Assembly: GCA_023433275.1 (NCBI GenBank)
Contig: JAEZDN010000131.1
Coordinates: forward strand, 1-11,080
Direction of reading: 5' to 3'
Source: Verrucomicrobiota bacterium
GTDB taxonomy: Bacteria > Verrucomicrobiota > Verrucomicrobiia > Opitutales > Opitutaceae
Length of the DNA: 11,080 bases
Of the stretch, positions 5,473 to 11,080 are shown piece after piece; the first letter of the stretch is position 1, and the number at the start of each line of letters is the position of its first letter. A program made the position numbers and the translations under genes. The notes under the pieces are model-generated. The model saw nothing but the letters and a program-made list of their open reading frames with translations, searched no databases and was not told the origin of the DNA.

Positions 5473-5550
5473 TGTCTCACGCAAAGGACGCAGAGGGCGC
5501 AAAGGTTGGATTCTTCTCCGGATGAACCGTGCGGCCTTTGGCGCGAGACA
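5473..5550. repeat. Inverted CGCAAAG-type repeat element
   Basis: The left arm at 5473-5491 (TGTCTCACGCAAAGGACGC) and the right arm at 5531-5550 (reverse complement TGTCTCGCGCCAAAGGCCGC) are near-perfect inverted copies around 39 bp. The left side continues as a 9-bp-period repeat (CGCAAAGGA, CGCAGAGGG, CGCAAAGG). The element fills the gap between nrtA and the NrtS-like gene. A related direct array lies at 10943-10970. Confidence 0.65.
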
Positions 5551-5561
5551 GGCATGGGTGA

Positions 5562-6857
5562 TCAGCCCTTCAGGTTCTTGATCGCGGCGCCGGTGGCGTA
5601 GGCCTCGGGGTTGGCGGGATCGAAGGTGATGCCGTCGAAGAGCGTCTCGGGCGAGGTGTCGGCGCCGCCGTGGGCGTAGCCGATTTCCTTCATGGCCTCC
5701 TCGTAGATATCGGTGCGCATGACGCGCTTGGCGACGCCTTCATAGTCGGGCGTACCGGTGACCATGCCCCAGCGGCGGTATTGGGAGATGAACCACTTCG
5801 CGTACTTGAGCTGCGGGTAATTGCAGTTCCGCCTGCTGAAGTGCATGTAGTACTCGTCCTGCAGGGCGCGGCCGTCGCCGTAGTCGAGTTTGCCCTGCAG
5901 GCGGCCGAGGATGATGTCCTTGTTGCAGTTGATGTAGGTGGCTTTGGAGACGATGTCGCACTGTTCGGGCCGGTTGCCGAGATCGTCGAGCCAGACGCTC
6001 GCCTCGTGGAGCGCCTTGAGCACGGCCTTGACGGTCTTCGGGTTTTTCTCGGCGAACTCCTCGGTGAAGGCGCAAACCTTCTCCGGGTGATCCTTCCACA
6101 AATCCTGCGTGGTGATGGAGGTGAAGCCGATGCCGTCGGCGATGGCGCGGGCGTTCCAGGGCTCGCCCACGCAAAAGCCGTCCATCTTGCCGATCTTCAT
6201 GTTGGCCACCATCTGGGCGGGTGGCACGACGATGAGGTTGATGTCCTTGTCGGGATTGATTCCGCCGGTGGCGAGGTAGTAGCGCATCCACATGGCGTGC
6301 GTGCCCGGGGGAAACGTCTGGGCGAACGTGAGCGGCTCGCCGAGTTTGTTGGCCTGGTCGGCGAACGGCTTGATGGCTTTCGGGTCGGCGCCGACCTTGC
6401 CCTTCCATTCGGTCTTGAGGGTGATGGCCTGGCCGTTGCGGTTCAGCAGCCACGGGATCACCATCGGTTTTTTCGGCGAACCGGCGAGGCCCATGGTGGA
6501 GGCAAGGGGCATGCCGATGAGCATGTGGGTGGCCTGGATGGAGCCGGTGGAAAGGTTGTCGCGAATGGCGGCCCAGTTGGCGCCCTTCGTCACCTTCGAG
6601 TTGATGCCGTATTTTCGGAAGAGGCCTTTCTCGTGCGCGATGACGATGGGTGAGCAGTCGGTCAGCGCGATCATGCCGAAGTTGATGTCCGGGGTCTCGG
6701 GGGCATCCGAGGCCGGGGCGGCGGTGGCGGCCCAGCTGCGGTGGCCGAGGGCGACCCAGAGGGCGGCGGCGCCGGTGAGTTTGGCGCCGTCGGTGAGGAA
6801 GCGGCGGCGGCTAAGCGGTGACGTGGCCGCCGGGGAGTGCGTTGGGTGGTGTGGCAT
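5562..6857 (-). CDS. nrtA: Periplasmic nitrate-binding protein, NrtA-like, Tat-exported
   Basis: The 431-residue solute-binding protein belongs to the NrtA/CmpA family and should capture nitrate/nitrite in the periplasm for NrtB. The N-terminus has a twin-arginine signal, SRRRFL at 16-21, then a hydrophobic stretch at 27-38 and probable cleavage near residues 43-48. Family motifs include GANWAAIRDNL (92-102), NRNGQAITLK (139-148), PPGTHAMWMRYYLATGGI (183-200), VVPPAQMVANM (210-220) and FCVGEPWN (228-235). Trp95, Gln143, His187, Pro213 and Lys260 sit at positions that, from memory of the cyanobacterial NrtA structure, line the anion pocket. The ATG at 6857 is chosen because it gives the Tat signal. 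The frame stays open further upstream, but there it only shadows the preceding gene, whose last 47 bp overlap this start, suggesting translational coupling. CmpA-type bicarbonate binding is the main alternative. Confidence 0.88.
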   Translation of the reverse strand: MPHHPTHSPAATSPLSRRRFLTDGAKLTGAAALWVALGHRSWAATAAPASDAPETPDINFGMIALTDCSPIVIAHEKGLFRKYGINSKVTKGANWAAIRDNLSTGSIQATHMLIGMPLASTMGLAGSPKKPMVIPWLLNRNGQAITLKTEWKGKVGADPKAIKPFADQANKLGEPLTFAQTFPPGTHAMWMRYYLATGGINPDKDINLIVVPPAQMVANMKIGKMDGFCVGEPWNARAIADGIGFTSITTQDLWKDHPEKVCAFTEEFAEKNPKTVKAVLKALHEASVWLDDLGNRPEQCDIVSKATYINCNKDIILGRLQGKLDYGDGRALQDEYYMHFSRRNCNYPQLKYAKWFISQYRRWGMVTGTPDYEGVAKRVMRTDIYEEAMKEIGYAHGGADTSPETLFDGITFDPANPEAYATGAAIKNLKG

Positions 6858-7908
6858 GAGGGTCAAGGTTGGTGGTGGCTTCGCGATGGAGGTCCTCGCG
6901 AAAAAGGCGTTGGGGCAGGCTGGGGGAGAGGCGGGAGCGCGGGACGAGGGCGGCGGCGGCGAGCTCCTGCTGGATGGCGAGCGCGCGGGCGGCGGTGGGC
7001 GCGTTGGCATCGCCCCGATGGAAAATGTGGAAGTCGGGCACGGATTCGGTGACGCCGGGGCGGGGGGAGAATTGTCCGAGCAGCGCGGGGCGGATGACGG
7101 CGGCGGGCAGGTCGAGGCAGGCGGGTGAGGCGAGGAGATCCGCGAGCGGCGCGCGGTTGGCGGGCTGGTCGCACCAGCGCGCGGCGTCGGTGAGCGCGGC
7201 GATGAGGGCGGCGTGCTCGGAGGCGCGGCGTTCGGCGAAGGCGGTGCGGACGAGGAGGACTTTCTCCACGAGGGCGGGCGCATGGGTCGCGCTCCAGAGC
7301 GGGCACCAGCCCTGGTTTTGCTCGACGGCAAGGGTGTTCCAGGGTTCGCCGACGCAGTAGCCGTCGAGGGTGCCGGCGACGAGGTTGCGGAACATCTGGG
7401 CGGGGGGGACGACGGCGATGCGCACGTCGCGCTCGGGATCGATGCCGGACTCGATCAGCCAGCGCCGGAGGAGGACGTGGTGCATGGAGTGGGTGAACAC
7501 GATGCCGAAGGTGAGGCGGTTCTCGCCGCGGCGGCGCTGGGCTTCCTGGCGCAGGCTGGCGCCGTCGCGCACGCCGGCGTCCCAGAGCCGCGAGGAGAGG
7601 GTGAGCGCGTTGCCGTGGAGATTGAAGACGAAGCCGGTGCAGACGTCGGCGGGGCCGCAGCCAAGGCCGAGCTGGGTGGACCAGAGCATGGGGGCGGGCG
7701 CGTGGGCGGCGTCGAGTTCGCCGTAGAGGACCTTGTCGCGCACGGTGGCCCAGCCGACCTCGCGGTGGAGCTCGACGCGCAGGCCGTGGGCGGCGAACCA
7801 GCCCTGTTCCTGCGCGACGATGAGCGGCGCGACATCGGTGAGGGCAAGAAACCCGATGCGCAGGGGCCGGGTGGCGGCGGGAGCGGGTTGAGGAGCGCGA
7901 TCGGTCAT
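6811..7908 (-). CDS. Cytoplasmic NrtA-like protein, candidate NasS-type nitrate sensor
   Basis: A 365-residue protein homologous to the downstream NrtA: shared DGYCVGEPWN (182-191), VVPPAQM (166-172), HREVGWATVRDKVLYGE (48-64) and EKVLLV (215-220). It has no signal peptide: after a short Ala/Pro leader it goes straight into RPLRIGFLALTDVAPLIVAQ. It should therefore stay in the cytoplasm. Pocket positions are mostly kept (Trp53, His143, Pro169, Lys216), but Gln is replaced by Asn100. Cytoplasmic NrtA relatives include NasS, which senses nitrate and holds the antiterminator NasT. No NasT/ANTAR gene is visible here. An alternative is a free-standing counterpart of the regulatory C-terminal domain of cyanobacterial NrtC, which both ATPases here lack. 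It is the first gene of the operon, 112 bp from the divergent LysR gene, and overlaps nrtA by 47 bp. Homology is firm; the sensor role is inferred. Confidence 0.75.
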   Translation of the reverse strand: MTDRAPQPAPAATRPLRIGFLALTDVAPLIVAQEQGWFAAHGLRVELHREVGWATVRDKVLYGELDAAHAPAPMLWSTQLGLGCGPADVCTGFVFNLHGNALTLSSRLWDAGVRDGASLRQEAQRRRGENRLTFGIVFTHSMHHVLLRRWLIESGIDPERDVRIAVVPPAQMFRNLVAGTLDGYCVGEPWNTLAVEQNQGWCPLWSATHAPALVEKVLLVRTAFAERRASEHAALIAALTDAARWCDQPANRAPLADLLASPACLDLPAAVIRPALLGQFSPRPGVTESVPDFHIFHRGDANAPTAARALAIQQELAAAALVPRSRLSPSLPQRLFREDLHREATTNLDPHATPPNALPGGHVTA

Positions 7909-7967
7909 GGTTGCCGGGGAAAGAGCGCGCGACGTGCCAGCCGGCGAGGTTGGCCCGATTACTGCTG

Positions 7968-8003
7968 ATGAAAGAATTCATGGGCGGCATGAACCTCGTT
8001 CAT
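7968..8003. promoter_or_regulatory. Probable LysR operator: four alternating ATGAA/TTCAT half-sites
   Basis: Half-sites lie at 7968-7972 (ATGAA), 7977-7981 (TTCAT), 7989-7993 (ATGAA) and 7999-8003 (TTCAT). They form two dyads, ATGAA-N4-TTCAT and ATGAA-N5-TTCAT, repeated at 21-22 bp, two helical turns. The second dyad contains the T-N11-A pattern of LysR boxes; with flanking bases it is a perfect 7-bp inverted repeat CATGAAC-CTC-GTTCATG (7988-8004). The site is in the divergent gap, 17 bp before the LysR start and 60 bp before the operon's first ATG, suiting autoregulation plus operon control. Confidence 0.75.
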
Positions 8004-8020
8004 GGGCGCCCGCACCACGC

Positions 8021-8947
8021 ATGAAGAACGACGTATTCGACACCCGGCAGTTGCTGGCCTTCGCCACCTTGGCGAAGGTGGGCAGTTTCACGCGCGCGGC
8101 GCAGGAGTTATTCCTGACGCAGGGCGCGGTGAGCCATGCGATCAAGGCGCTCGAGGAGCAGGCGGGCTGCCGGTTGTTCGAGCGCGCGGGGCGGCGCGTG
8201 GCGCTCACGCAATCCGGGGAGCAGTTCCTGCGGCACGTGGAGCGGATCCTGGGCGAGATGTCGACGGCGCGGCGCGGGCTCGACGAGTTGTCTCGCTGGG
8301 GCCACGGCCGGCTGCGGCTGGGGGCGAGCACGACGGCGTGCCAATACATCCTGCCGACGGTGCTGCGGGAGTTTAAGCAGAGTTTTCCGAAGTGCGTGAT
8401 CTCGATCGATCCAGGCGACCACGCGCGGCAGATGGAGCAATTGCTGGCGGCGAACATCGACCTCGCGCTGATGCTCGAGCCGGAGGGGACGAAGGAGCTG
8501 ACGTTCGTGCCGCTGTTCGAGGACGAGATGCGATTCCTGGTGGCGCCGGGCCACCCGTGGGCGCGCGAGGGGCGCGTGTTGCGGGAGACCTTCGAGCAGG
8601 AGACGCTGATCGTGTACAATCACACGAGTTACACGTTCCGGCTGGTGAAGGATTATTTTCGCACGGAGGAGCTGCCGCTGAGCAATCTGCTCGAGCTCGG
8701 CTCCATGGAGGCGATCAAGGAGCTGGTGAAGGTGGGGCTCGGCGTGGGCATGCTGGCGCCGTGGGTGGCGCGGCGGGAAATCGAATCGGGGGCGCTGGTG
8801 TCGCTGCCGCTCGGCCGGCGCAAGCTGCGGCGGAACTGGGGGGTGGGTCACCTGCGTGGGCGGCGGTTGTCGCTCGGCGAGGAGACGTTCGTGGGGTTGT
8901 GCCAGAGCGTGACGGCGGAGATCGTGGGGAGGAACGTCGCGGCGTAG
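8021..8947 (+). CDS. LysR-family transcriptional regulator
   Basis: A 308-residue DNA-binding regulator of normal LysR length. The N-terminal winged HTH spans about residues 6-65 (TRQLLAFATLAKVGSFTRAA, QGAVSHAIKALEEQAGCRLF, RRVALTQSGEQFL), followed by a linker helix and a periplasmic-binding-protein-like effector domain from about 95 to 300 (GRLRLGAST, LPTVLREF, DLALMLEP, GLGVGMLAPWVA). The ATG at 8021 (MKNDVFDTRQ) is chosen because the HTH starts right after it. An in-frame ATG at 7907 would add 38 unlikely residues and run through the operator. No clear Shine-Dalgarno sequence precedes it. It is divergent from the nitrate operon and is most simply its activator, responding to a nitrogen or nitrate signal. 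I cannot place it in a named subfamily such as NtcB, NAC/Cbl or CbbR. Confidence 0.88.
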   Translation: MKNDVFDTRQLLAFATLAKVGSFTRAAQELFLTQGAVSHAIKALEEQAGCRLFERAGRRVALTQSGEQFLRHVERILGEMSTARRGLDELSRWGHGRLRLGASTTACQYILPTVLREFKQSFPKCVISIDPGDHARQMEQLLAANIDLALMLEPEGTKELTFVPLFEDEMRFLVAPGHPWAREGRVLRETFEQETLIVYNHTSYTFRLVKDYFRTEELPLSNLLELGSMEAIKELVKVGLGVGMLAPWVARREIESGALVSLPLGRRKLRRNWGVGHLRGRRLSLGEETFVGLCQSVTAEIVGRNVAA

Positions 8948-9075
8948 GGGGTGGACGAAAAATTATGTTCTCCGCTGCGGGGAGTGGAGAGCGGGAACGA
9001 AAGACGGGCGATTTTCCACACGGGAAGGTGTGGATGAGGGCTCGATGCTTTCTCCGGTGGCGGCGGAAAAGAAAA
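8948..9075. other. Convergent gap between LysR and PPIase genes, with weak hairpin
   Basis: The gap separates the 3' ends of two convergent genes. A perfect 6-bp hairpin CCACAC-GGGAAG-GTGTGG lies at 9016-9033. On the plus strand no T-run follows it, so it is at best a weak terminator for the LysR gene. TTTT precedes it, which would be an A-run on the minus strand. No ORF of interest is seen. Confidence 0.4.
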
Positions 9076-9099
9076 ACCCGCGCCGGGGTGGGCGCGGGT
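9063..9099 (-). terminator. Rho-independent terminator of the PPIase gene
   Basis: A perfect 9-bp stem, ACCCGCGCC (9076-9084) with GGCGCGGGT (9091-9099), around a 6-nt loop. Read on the minus strand the stem is followed directly by TTTTTCTTTTCC, a good U-tract. It lies 25 bp past the PPIase stop codon. The same structure may also stop LysR read-through in part, but the T-run is on the PPIase side. Confidence 0.85.
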
Positions 9100-9124
9100 C
9101 GGGAAGGGGGACGAGAGGCGCGGC

Positions 9125-9646
9125 TCAGGCTTGGGGCTGAAGCTTCACGCTCTTGAGCTCGATGCGCTCGATGGGGGTGCTCTTCTCTCCGCCGCCGCCG
9201 TTCTTGGTGGGGACATTGGCGATGCGGTCGAGGACGTCGAGGCCGGCGGTCAATTCGCCGAACGCGGTGTACTGGCGGTCCAGGAATTTCGCGTCGCCGT
9301 GGCAGATGAAGAATTGCGAGCCGGCGGAGTCCGGGTGGGCCGAGCGGGCCATGGAGAGGACGCCGCGCACGTGGGACTTGGCGTTGAACTCGGCCTTGAT
9401 CTTGTAGCCGGGGCCGCCGGTGCCGGGCATGCCGGTTTCGCCGGCCTTGGTGTTGGGGCAGCCGCCCTGGATCATGAAATCCTTGATGATGCGATGGAAC
9501 GCGGTGCCGTCGTAGAAACCCTCGCGCGCGAGCTTCTTGAAGTTCTCGACAGTCTGCGGAGCGACGTCGGGCCAGAAGGTGACGACCATGTCGCCATAGT
9601 TGGTGGTGAGTACGGCGACTTCGTTGGAGGGGGTGGTGGTGCTCAT
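9125..9646 (-). CDS. Cyclophilin-type peptidyl-prolyl cis-trans isomerase
   Basis: A 173-residue single-domain cyclophilin that catalyses cis-trans isomerisation of X-Pro bonds during protein folding. Signature segments are FHRIIKDFMIQGGCP (50-64, with catalytic Arg52 and the Phe57/Gln60 positions), RGVLSMARS (94-102), SAGSQFFIC (107-115) and FLDRQYTAFGEL (121-132). No signal peptide is present, so it is probably cytosolic. The ATG at 9646 (MSTTTPSNEV) is preferred over the in-frame ATG at 9697, which would add a 17-residue leader with no resemblance to the family. It is monocistronic: a terminator follows, and the upstream neighbour is divergent. It has no evident link to the nitrate operon. 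Confidence 0.93.
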   Translation of the reverse strand: MSTTTPSNEVAVLTTNYGDMVVTFWPDVAPQTVENFKKLAREGFYDGTAFHRIIKDFMIQGGCPNTKAGETGMPGTGGPGYKIKAEFNAKSHVRGVLSMARSAHPDSAGSQFFICHGDAKFLDRQYTAFGELTAGLDVLDRIANVPTKNGGGGEKSTPIERIELKSVKLQPQA

Positions 9647-9790
9647 GGAATCTGCCAACAAGCCCGGGCTCGCGCGCGCCCGCAAGAACAAATCCACAAC
9701 GGCACGGGCGCGTGGGAGTTGAGCGCTATATTTGTACTTTATTTCCCGGCGGGTGATGCGCTTGCACGGGACCTGCTTGTGGCCCCGCGC
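9647..9790. promoter_or_regulatory. Divergent promoter region between PPIase and chemotaxis-type genes
   Basis: This 144-bp gap must contain the promoters of both divergent genes. The only AT-rich island lies near 9725-9748 (CTATATTTGTACTTTATTTC) and is the likely site of at least one -10 region. I cannot assign a convincing -35/-10 pair on either strand. Confidence 0.35.
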
Positions 9791-10912
9791 ATGTTGAAGT
9801 TCTCCGCCACTTCCTCCGCCCGCGCCAGTTCACCGCGTCCCGACGACGCCGATCCGTTGCCAATCGAGCCATCGGCCGCGTCCGACCGGCGGCTCGAAAC
9901 GATGGCAGTGGCGGCGGTGAAGCTGGCCGCCCTCGGGCCGAAGCTCGCGGCGCTGGCGGTTCGCACGGACGAGCAGGCGAACTCGCAGGCAGTGCAAGCC
10001 GGGCAGATCGCGGCCGCGACGCATGAGTTGAGCAGCCGGCTCGATGCCGTGGTGGGACGGCTGCAGGCCGCGTCGGGCAACGTCCGGGAGGTGATGGGCG
10101 AGATCGGCCGCATTGCGGACCAGACTCGCATCCTCTCGCTCAACGCCGCCATCGAGGCCGCGCGGGCGGGCGAGCATGGGCGGGCTTTCAGCGTCGTGGC
10201 GGCGGAGGTCCAGCGGCTCGCGGACGAGACGCGCGGCTCGACGCGCGCGATCGAGGAACGGGTCGCGGCGATCCGTGGCAGCGTGAGCGAGGTCGCGGCG
10301 TCGGTGTCCGCGGCCGAACCCCCGGCGTCCGGCGCCGGGAGCGTGACGGTGCAATCGGTCACCGCCCAGGCGCAGGTCATGGCCGGGACGGCGGAGCAGC
10401 AGCGCGCGGGAGCGCGGTCGTTGCGGGCGCTGGGCGACGAGGCCAACCGCCTGGCGGGGGACCTGTTGCTTTCGGTCGGCACGTTCCGGCTTGCGACGCA
10501 CCGGCGGGCGGAGCGGGACGTGGCGGCATTGCTGCCGAAACTCGCGGTATCGCTGGAGCGGCGGGAGGCCGCGGGTCGGACGCTGGTGGAGTGGCTTGCG
10601 GCGAACCCCGGCATCGAACTGCTTTATGTTACCGACACCGCAGGCCGGCAGATCAGCGCGAACGTCGGTTGGAAGGAGGGGAAGGTGTGGCGTGACGAGG
10701 CTGCGCTGGGCCGGGACTGGAGGGAGAGGGCGTGGTACCGTGAGGCCCTGCGGCAGCCGGGCCGGCTGGTGACGAGCGACATCTACCGATCGACGGCGAC
10801 GGGCGATTACTGTTTCACGATCTCGAGTGTGGTGACCAATGCCAACGGGATCCCGCTGGCCGTGCTCGGCGCGGATGTGAATTTTCAGAAGCTGGTTGGC
10901 GGTGGGCGGTGA
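9791..10912 (+). CDS. Soluble methyl-accepting chemotaxis-type protein with C-terminal Cache/PDC-like sensor domain
   Basis: A 373-residue protein with the MCP signalling hairpin first and a sensor last. Residues 36-235 are helical coiled coil. The conserved tip, IGRIADQTRILSLNAAIEAA (105-124) followed by RAGEHGRAFSVVAAEVQRLA (125-144), is the part that contacts CheA/CheW in chemoreceptors. A Pro/Gly-rich break (176-183) interrupts the return arm, which looks shorter than usual. Residues 256-368 resemble a PDC/Cache ligand-binding domain: LLYVTDTAGRQISAN (277-291), RAWYREAL (313-320), SDIYRSTATGDYCFTIS (329-345), and VLGADV near the end. No transmembrane segment or signal peptide is seen, so both domains should be cytosolic. 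I chose ATG at 9791; the frame is open upstream only as a shadow of the PPIase gene, and GTG at 9779 is possible. The ligand is unknown. The stop codon lies in a GGTGGGCGGTGA repeat. Confidence 0.8.
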   Translation: MLKFSATSSARASSPRPDDADPLPIEPSAASDRRLETMAVAAVKLAALGPKLAALAVRTDEQANSQAVQAGQIAAATHELSSRLDAVVGRLQAASGNVREVMGEIGRIADQTRILSLNAAIEAARAGEHGRAFSVVAAEVQRLADETRGSTRAIEERVAAIRGSVSEVAASVSAAEPPASGAGSVTVQSVTAQAQVMAGTAEQQRAGARSLRALGDEANRLAGDLLLSVGTFRLATHRRAERDVAALLPKLAVSLERREAAGRTLVEWLAANPGIELLYVTDTAGRQISANVGWKEGKVWRDEAALGRDWRERAWYREALRQPGRLVTSDIYRSTATGDYCFTISSVVTNANGIPLAVLGADVNFQKLVGGGR

Positions 10913-10930
10913 GGTGATGGTGGGCGGTGA
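10901..10930. repeat. Direct repeat GGTGGGCGGTGA x2 at the end of the chemotaxis-type gene
   Basis: Perfect 12-bp copies at 10901-10912 and 10919-10930; the first forms the last codons and stop of the gene. The core decamer GTGGGCGGTG is the one found in tandem at 1788-1807. Confidence 0.6.
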
Positions 10931-10942
10931 GCGACGGGCGGG

Positions 10943-10970
10943 TCGCAAAGAGGCGCAAAAGGCGCAAGAA
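10943..10970 (+). repeat. CGCAAAG-type direct repeat array
   Basis: Three degenerate units, TCGCAAAGA, GGCGCAAAA and GGCGCAAGAA, with a period of about 9-10 bp, 30 bp after the chemotaxis-type gene. The family is the same as at 5479-5507. No inverted partner is visible before the window ends. Confidence 0.6.
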
Positions 10971-10990
10971 TGCTGAAAGCGCATTTGAAA

Positions 10991-11010
10991 GCGGGGTGAG
11001 GGCACCCCGC
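10991..11010. repeat. Perfect 8-bp hairpin with AGGG loop
   Basis: GCGGGGTG-AGGG-CACCCCGC, 78 bp past the chemotaxis-type gene. No T-run follows on either strand, so it is not a clear intrinsic terminator. It shares the RGGG loop with the hairpins at 223-244 and 11057-11076. Confidence 0.6.
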
Positions 11011-11056
11011 CCACACTTGGGCGCGGTCGGGCACATGATGCTCGGGATGGACCGAA

Positions 11057-11076
11057 CCGGCCCGAGGGCGGGCCGG
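11057..11076. repeat. Perfect 8-bp hairpin with AGGG loop
   Basis: CCGGCCCG-AGGG-CGGGCCGG followed by CTCC at the window edge. The 223-244 hairpin is likewise followed by TCC (both give GGCTCC), supporting a dispersed hairpin repeat family in this genome. Confidence 0.6.
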
Positions 11077-11080
11077 CTCC

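Noticed and set aside
5562..7331. A 589-residue reading of the nrtA frame starting at 7331
   Set aside because: The first 158 residues are Pro/Ser-rich shadow sequence antiparallel in style to no known domain and overlap the preceding gene. The Tat signal begins at the ATG at 6857.
9012..9033. TTTTCCACAC as a DnaA-box-like site or plus-strand terminator
   Set aside because: There is one imperfect box only, with no cluster. The hairpin at 9016-9033 lacks a following T-run on the plus strand.
9131..9790. N-terminal 220 residues of the open frame leading into the chemotaxis-type gene
   Set aside because: This part lies opposite the cyclophilin gene on the other strand and is Gly/Ala/Val/Asp-rich, the usual look of an antisense shadow of a GC-rich gene. 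The real start is near 9791.

Overview
The window is high-GC bacterial DNA. I read it as Verrucomicrobiota, probably an Opitutaceae-like genome. This is an inference from GC-rich codon use, start codons without clear Shine-Dalgarno sequences, an alginate-export-type outer-membrane porin, and intergenic regions packed with short repeats. No rRNA or other taxonomic marker is present.

The main content is a nitrate/nitrite uptake operon on the minus strand, transcribed from about 7908 down to 266. Its order is: a signal-peptide-less NrtA-like protein (a possible cytoplasmic nitrate sensor), Tat-exported NrtA, a small NrtS-type membrane protein, the NrtB permease, two NrtC/NrtD-type ATPases, and an outer-membrane porin. 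A divergent LysR-family regulator starts at 8021. The 112-bp gap between it and the operon holds four alternating ATGAA/TTCAT half-sites, a convincing LysR operator. The likely path is anion entry through the porin, periplasmic capture by NrtA, and import by NrtB with the two ATPases. NrtS would be a second or accessory route, and the cytoplasmic NrtA-like protein and LysR would report nitrogen status. No nitrate or nitrite reductase gene is in the window.

To the right lie a cyclophilin-type peptidyl-prolyl isomerase (minus strand, with a good rho-independent terminator) and a divergent soluble methyl-accepting chemotaxis-type protein with a C-terminal Cache/PDC-like sensor domain. The final 170 bp contain only repeats and hairpins.

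The most unusual layer is repetitive. Five arrays, each of four degenerate heptamers (consensus AYGAYTK), occur in the nrt operon. One inverted pair brackets a four-helix-bundle (23S rRNA intervening-sequence-protein-like) gene that lies backwards between the permease and an ATPase. A second inverted pair brackets only 53 bp. A fifth array is solitary. The first pair plus its gene looks like a 440-bp IVS-like element outside any rRNA, and the second pair looks like an empty derivative. Other repeat families are CGCAAAG-type repeats, a 28-bp TTCGCTGYGCTC-type repeat, GTGGGCGGTG decamers and RGGG-loop hairpins. Several sit directly upstream of start codons, where a ribosome binding site would be expected.
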